Assembly: GCA_018662905.1 (NCBI GenBank)
Contig: JABJFE010000064.1
Span: 1 to 10,009, forward strand
Direction: 5' to 3'
Length of the DNA stretch: 10,009 nucleotides
DNA from: Flavobacteriaceae bacterium
GTDB taxonomy: Bacteria > Bacteroidota > Bacteroidia > Flavobacteriales > Flavobacteriaceae
Below the pieces are notes generated by a model that was given only the letters and a program-made list of their open reading frames with translations, was not told where the DNA came from and did not search any database. A program made the position numbers and the translations under genes. Position 1 is the stretch's first letter, and every line of letters starts with the position of its first letter. This document shows, piece after piece, positions 7,024-10,009 of this stretch.

Positions 7024-7654
7024 GTAAATAAACTATTTTTTTAGTATCAAAAAAAGTGTCGTTAAAATAGCTATTGATTTTAAAGGATTTTACGTGTTTA
7101 AAATCCTTTAATTCATCAGATAAATCACCTCCTTTTAAATATAAAATTCCATTTTTCAGTTGGTTTTTATTTTTTGAGGAAATTTTGCCATTAACTATTT
7201 TAACAAAATTTGACATATTTGTAACAGCTCTACTTACAATAAAATCGTATTGCTGATTAACATTCTCTGACCTAATCTTTTCAGCTACAACATTTTTAAG
7301 ACCAAGATCATTAGCGATCGCTCGAACTACTTTTATTTTTTTTCCAATTGAGTCAGTTAGATGAAATAAAACTTCAGGAAACATAATTGCTAAAGGAATT
7401 CCTGGGAATCCTCCTCCTGTACCTACGTCAAGTATTTTAGTATTAGGTAAAAAATTGATTACTTTGGCAATGCTTAATGAGTGCAAAACATGTCTAGTAT
7501 TTAATTCTGAAATATCTTTTCTAGAAATAACATTTATTTTATTATTCCAGTTTTCATACAGCATTGTCAAATCTTTAAATTGTTTAATTTGATAATCTGT
7601 TAAGTCAGGAAAATTAGATTTTATGATGTTCAAAACTTTTTTTAAATTATTCAA
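6992..7654 (-). CDS. rsmG: 16S rRNA (guanine-527-N7)-methyltransferase RsmG (GidB)
   Basis: RsmG uses S-adenosylmethionine to methylate N7 of G527 in the 530 loop of 16S rRNA; loss of it is a known cause of low-level streptomycin resistance. The 220-residue product has NKINVISRKD at 38-47, RHVLHSL at 54-60, the cofactor-binding motif LDVGTGGGFPG at 75-85, DSIGKK at 101-106, SRAV at 141-144 and LYLKGG at 171-176, all typical. The start is unusual. The frame is open from about 7792 but contains no ATG or GTG before TTG at 7654, and the first ATG (residue 31) lies inside conserved sequence. TTG at 7654 is used here; TTG at 7633 (seven residues shorter) is also possible. The gene converges on pruA with a 32-base overlap, contains the inverted repeat at 7080-7111, and is divergent from the desaturase gene across a 55-base gap. 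Confidence 0.93.
   Translation of the reverse strand: MNNLKKVLNIIKSNFPDLTDYQIKQFKDLTMLYENWNNKINVISRKDISELNTRHVLHSLSIAKVINFLPNTKILDVGTGGGFPGIPLAIMFPEVLFHLTDSIGKKIKVVRAIANDLGLKNVVAEKIRSENVNQQYDFIVSRAVTNMSNFVKIVNGKISSKNKNQLKNGILYLKGGDLSDELKDFKHVKSFKINSYFNDTFFDTKKIVYLPMPCTDKDIR
7080..7111. repeat. Perfect 13-bp inverted repeat (possible hairpin) inside rsmG
   Basis: TTAAAGGATTTTA at 7080-7092 and its exact complement TAAAATCCTTTAA at 7099-7111 flank the six-base loop CGTGTT. In RNA either strand could form a 13-pair hairpin, but only two pairs are G-C and neither side is followed by a clean U-run, so it is not a classical intrinsic terminator. It lies 56 bases after the pruA stop and within rsmG codons 182-192 (LKDFKHVKSFK). 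It may help define the 3' end of the pruA transcript. The repeat is seen directly; its role is inference. Confidence 0.6.
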
Positions 7655-7709
7655 AATTACATCAATATTTTTATCAAAATAAATATCTTTATTGTAAACA
7701 TAAATATTT

Positions 7710-8813
7710 ATGATTAATAATGTAAATGCAATTAAATTTTCAAGAAATGATTCTAAAGAATTTTTTAAAACTTTAAATAAAAGAGTTAATAATTATTTTA
7801 AAGAAAAAAAAATTACAAAAAATGGTAATTGGAAACTTTGGGTAAAAACAATAGTTATGTTTAGTTTACTTTTAACTCCATATGTTTTGATTTCTCTTAT
7901 AACAATTCCAAGCTGGCTTCAAATATTATTTTCAGTTGTTATGGGTATAGGCTTAGCTGGTATTGGAATGAATGTAATGCATGATGGAAATCATGGTTCA
8001 TTTTCTAATAAAAAATGGATAAATAGACTAATGGGAGGCAGTATATATTTATTAGCTGGAAATAGGTATAATTGGCAGGTTCAACATAATGTTTTACATC
8101 ATACATTCACTAATATTCACGGACATGATGAAGATTTAGAAGCAGGAAGAATTATAAGATTCTCAAGGCATTCAGAATGGAGATGGTTTCATAAATTCCA
8201 ACACATTTATTCTGTTTTTCTTTATGGATTATTGACAATAAATTGGGCGATTACCACAGATTTTCTTCAAATGAAAAGATATATGAAAAAAAAATTATCA
8301 CATGGTAAATTCCCGAACCCATTTGTAAATTGGACAAAACTTATAGTATCTAAAATACTTTATTTTTTATTCTGGATTTTTATCCCAATTTTAATTTTTA
8401 ATGTAGTTTGGTGGAAGGTTTTATTATCATTTGTAATAATGCACTACACAGCAGGACTAATATTAAGTTTAGTATTCCAATTAGCTCATATTATGGATGA
8501 GGCTGATATGCCATTACCTGATTCAAATGGAAATATAAAAAATAGCTGGGCAATTCACCAACTCAATACTACTGTTAATTTTGCTGCAAAAAGTAAATTA
8601 GTTAATTGGTTTACGGGAGGTTTAAATTTTCAAGTAGAGCATCATATTTTTCCAAATATTTCTCATATACATTATGATAAAATTGCTAAAATTGTTAAAA
8701 AAACCTCTGAAGATTTCAATCTTCCTTACAATGAGTTTAATACATTTTTTGATGCAATAAAAGCTCACTTCAAATTTCTTAAAACCATGGGTGTAAAACC
8801 TCAAAATGCTTGA
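7710..8813 (+). CDS. Membrane fatty acid desaturase (linoleoyl-CoA/front-end desaturase-like, DesA family)
   Basis: This is an integral membrane di-iron desaturase that introduces double bonds into fatty acyl chains; regiospecificity cannot be read from the sequence. The 367-residue protein has the three histidine boxes in order: HDGNH (91-95), HNVLHH (126-131) and QVEHH (308-312). The last box, with Gln in place of the first His, is typical of front-end and linoleoyl-CoA-like desaturases (COG3239). His260 and His283 are further candidate ligands. Hydrophobic segments lie at about 45-66, 69-90, 167-185, 210-231 and 234-258. No fused cytochrome b5 domain is present, unlike many eukaryotic front-end enzymes, so electrons must come from a separate donor not seen here. 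ATG at 7710 gives the N-terminus expected for flavobacterial homologues. TATCTTTA at 7684-7691 is a weak -7 promoter candidate. The aminotransferase gene follows after five bases. Confidence 0.93.
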   Translation: MINNVNAIKFSRNDSKEFFKTLNKRVNNYFKEKKITKNGNWKLWVKTIVMFSLLLTPYVLISLITIPSWLQILFSVVMGIGLAGIGMNVMHDGNHGSFSNKKWINRLMGGSIYLLAGNRYNWQVQHNVLHHTFTNIHGHDEDLEAGRIIRFSRHSEWRWFHKFQHIYSVFLYGLLTINWAITTDFLQMKRYMKKKLSHGKFPNPFVNWTKLIVSKILYFLFWIFIPILIFNVVWWKVLLSFVIMHYTAGLILSLVFQLAHIMDEADMPLPDSNGNIKNSWAIHQLNTTVNFAAKSKLVNWFTGGLNFQVEHHIFPNISHIHYDKIAKIVKKTSEDFNLPYNEFNTFFDAIKAHFKFLKTMGVKPQNA

Positions 8814-8818
8814 TTTAA

Positions 8819-10009
8819 ATGATAAATAAACTCTCTAAAAGGATCAATAATTTACCTGTCTCTGCTACACTAGCAATGGCTGCAAAGGCAAGGGAATTAA
8901 AGGAAAATGGAATAGATATAATTGGCCTAAGCCTAGGTGAGCCTGACTTTAATACACCTGATTTTATTAAAAATGCTGCTATTAAAGCTATTGAAGAAAA
9001 TTATAATTCATACACCCCAGTAGATGGATATGTTGATCTAAAAAAATCTATTTGTAAAAAATTCAAAAGAGATAATGAATTAGACTATAACCCTGATCAA
9101 ATTGTTGTTTCTACTGGTGCTAAACAATCAATTGCCAATACCGTTCAAGTATTAGTAAATCCAGGTGATGATGTTTTACTTGTAGCGCCGTATTGGGTAA
9201 GTTACTCAGCAATTGTTACTCTAGCTGAGGGTAATCCAATTGAAATAAGATCAGATATTTCAAATGATTTTAAAATTTCGCCCACTCAGTTAGAAAATGC
9301 TATTACAGAAAGAACTAAGTTAATTATAATTAATTCTCCTAACAATCCAAGTGGATCTGTATATACAAAAGAAGAATACAAAGCACTGGCTAAAATTTTA
9401 GAAAAATACCCTAACATATATATACTTTCTGATGAAATTTATGAGCATATAAATTATGGTATTCCTCATTTTAGTTTTGCAAAAATACCCTCTATGTTTA
9501 ACAGAACAATTACTGTAAATGGATTAGCAAAAGCATTTGCTATGACTGGATGGAGAATCGGATATATAGGTGCTCCAAACTGGATAGCAAAAGCGTGTAC
9601 TAAAATGCAAGGTCAAATTACAAGTGGTACAAACTGTATAGCTCAACGTGCTTGTATAGCTGCTCTGGAAGCTCCTGTGAGTGAAATTAAATACATGGTA
9701 GATGAGTTCAAATCAAGAAGAGAATTAATAATTAATTTGTTAAAAGAATTAAAAGGATTTAAATTAAACGAACCAAAAGGAGCATTCTATGTTTTTCCTG
9801 ATATTTCATCATTTTTTGGAAAAAAAATGAATGGAAAAAAAATAAATAATGCTTCTGATTTTGCAATATATCTACTTGAAGAAGCACACGTAGCAACAGT
9901 TACAGGAGATGCATTTGGGTCACCAAATAATATTAGAATTTCTTATGCCGCATCTAATGAAAATATTATTAATGCAGTTAAAAGAATAAAAAAAGCAGTC
10001 TTAATTAGT
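8819..10009 (+). CDS. aspC: Aspartate aminotransferase, class I PLP-dependent (3' end just outside the window)
   Basis: This enzyme moves the amino group between aspartate and 2-oxoglutarate, giving oxaloacetate and glutamate, with pyridoxal phosphate as cofactor. The frame opens with ATG at 8819 and is still open at the last base, giving 397 residues without a stop. The family is about 395-400 residues, so probably only a few are missing. Landmarks are SLGEPDFNTP near 38-47, STGAKQ at 98-103, NSPNNPSGS at 172-180 (Asn176 at the cofactor), LSDEIYEH at 203-210 (Asp205 and Tyr208), AKAFAMTGWRIGY at 237-249 (Lys238 forms the Schiff base; Arg246), and IRISY at 372-376 with Arg373 for the substrate carboxylate. 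Ala precedes the catalytic lysine where Ser is common elsewhere; I recall this as normal in Bacteroidetes. The class I fold is certain, and aspartate preference is inferred from similarity to the AspC subgroup. It lies five bases after the desaturase gene and is probably co-transcribed. Confidence 0.92.
   Translation, partial: MINKLSKRINNLPVSATLAMAAKARELKENGIDIIGLSLGEPDFNTPDFIKNAAIKAIEENYNSYTPVDGYVDLKKSICKKFKRDNELDYNPDQIVVSTGAKQSIANTVQVLVNPGDDVLLVAPYWVSYSAIVTLAEGNPIEIRSDISNDFKISPTQLENAITERTKLIIINSPNNPSGSVYTKEEYKALAKILEKYPNIYILSDEIYEHINYGIPHFSFAKIPSMFNRTITVNGLAKAFAMTGWRIGYIGAPNWIAKACTKMQGQITSGTNCIAQRACIAALEAPVSEIKYMVDEFKSRRELIINLLKELKGFKLNEPKGAFYVFPDISSFFGKKMNGKKINNASDFAIYLLEEAHVATVTGDAFGSPNNIRISYAASNENIINAVKRIKKAVLIS

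Noticed and set aside
7034..7056. T-run and A-run (T7, six-base loop, A7) just after pruA as a terminator
   Set aside because: The possible stem is only A-T pairs and lies within rsmG codons for lysine and phenylalanine-rich sequence; too weak to call a terminator.
7074..7256. 60-codon plus-strand open frame inside rsmG
   Set aside because: Antisense to conserved RsmG sequence and partly made by the inverted repeat; no independent support.
8622..8804. 60-codon minus-strand open frame opposite the desaturase 3' end
   Set aside because: Antisense to the third histidine box region of the desaturase; no coding features.
9526..9560. Ala instead of Ser before the PLP lysine in the aminotransferase
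   Set aside because: Looked like an active-site change, but I recall AKAFAMTGWR as usual in Bacteroidetes AspC proteins, and all other catalytic residues are intact.
1..10009. Mobile elements, CRISPR arrays, tRNA/rRNA genes or a new defence or biosynthetic system
   Set aside because: No transposase or integrase genes, spaced repeat arrays, or cloverleaf-like sequence was seen; every gene falls in a known family and composition looks even across the window.

Overview
The window is AT-rich chromosomal DNA (by eye about 30% GC) that reads as a marine or otherwise free-living member of the Flavobacteriia (Bacteroidetes). The main reasons are a type IX secretion Plug-family protein (DUF5103), which is restricted to Bacteroidetes; a Na+-pumping NADH:quinone oxidoreductase (Nqr) operon; a perfect Bacteroidetes-type -7 promoter element (TAnnTTTG) ahead of nqrA; no obvious Shine-Dalgarno sequences; and protein sequences that look flavobacterial throughout. 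The placement comes from recalled family features, not from a search.

Layout. Positions 1-3585 on the minus strand hold the front of the nqr operon, transcribed nqrA > nqrB > nqrC > nqrD, with nqrD running off the left edge. The B/C and C/D junctions have the same tight form TAATATG. A 152-base divergent intergenic region (3586-3737) carries the nqrA promoter. To its right, on the plus strand, lie the Plug-family gene, apaG and pruA (3738-7023), closely spaced and possibly co-transcribed. rsmG (minus strand) converges on pruA and overlaps its last 32 bases. Across a 55-base divergent gap lie a membrane fatty acid desaturase (7710-8813) and, five bases later, a class I aspartate aminotransferase gene that is still open at the right edge.

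How the genes relate. Nqr couples NADH oxidation to Na+ export. PruA feeds proline carbon into glutamate and yields NADH that Nqr can use, and AspC exchanges amino groups between glutamate and aspartate. The desaturase tunes membrane lipids, the Plug-family protein belongs with the outer-membrane secretion machinery, RsmG modifies 16S rRNA, and ApaG is a small conserved protein of uncertain role. This is mostly housekeeping content in an order that looks normal for the group.

I see no tRNA, rRNA, CRISPR array, insertion sequence, phage gene or defence island, and no stretch over 300 bases without a gene. I did not find a convincing undescribed system. The points worth a second look are a non-canonical flavinylation motif in NqrB (SGET instead of SGAT), a perfect 13-bp inverted repeat inside the rsmG coding sequence just past the end of pruA, a 9-base direct repeat inside the nqrA promoter, and an rsmG gene with no usable ATG start.
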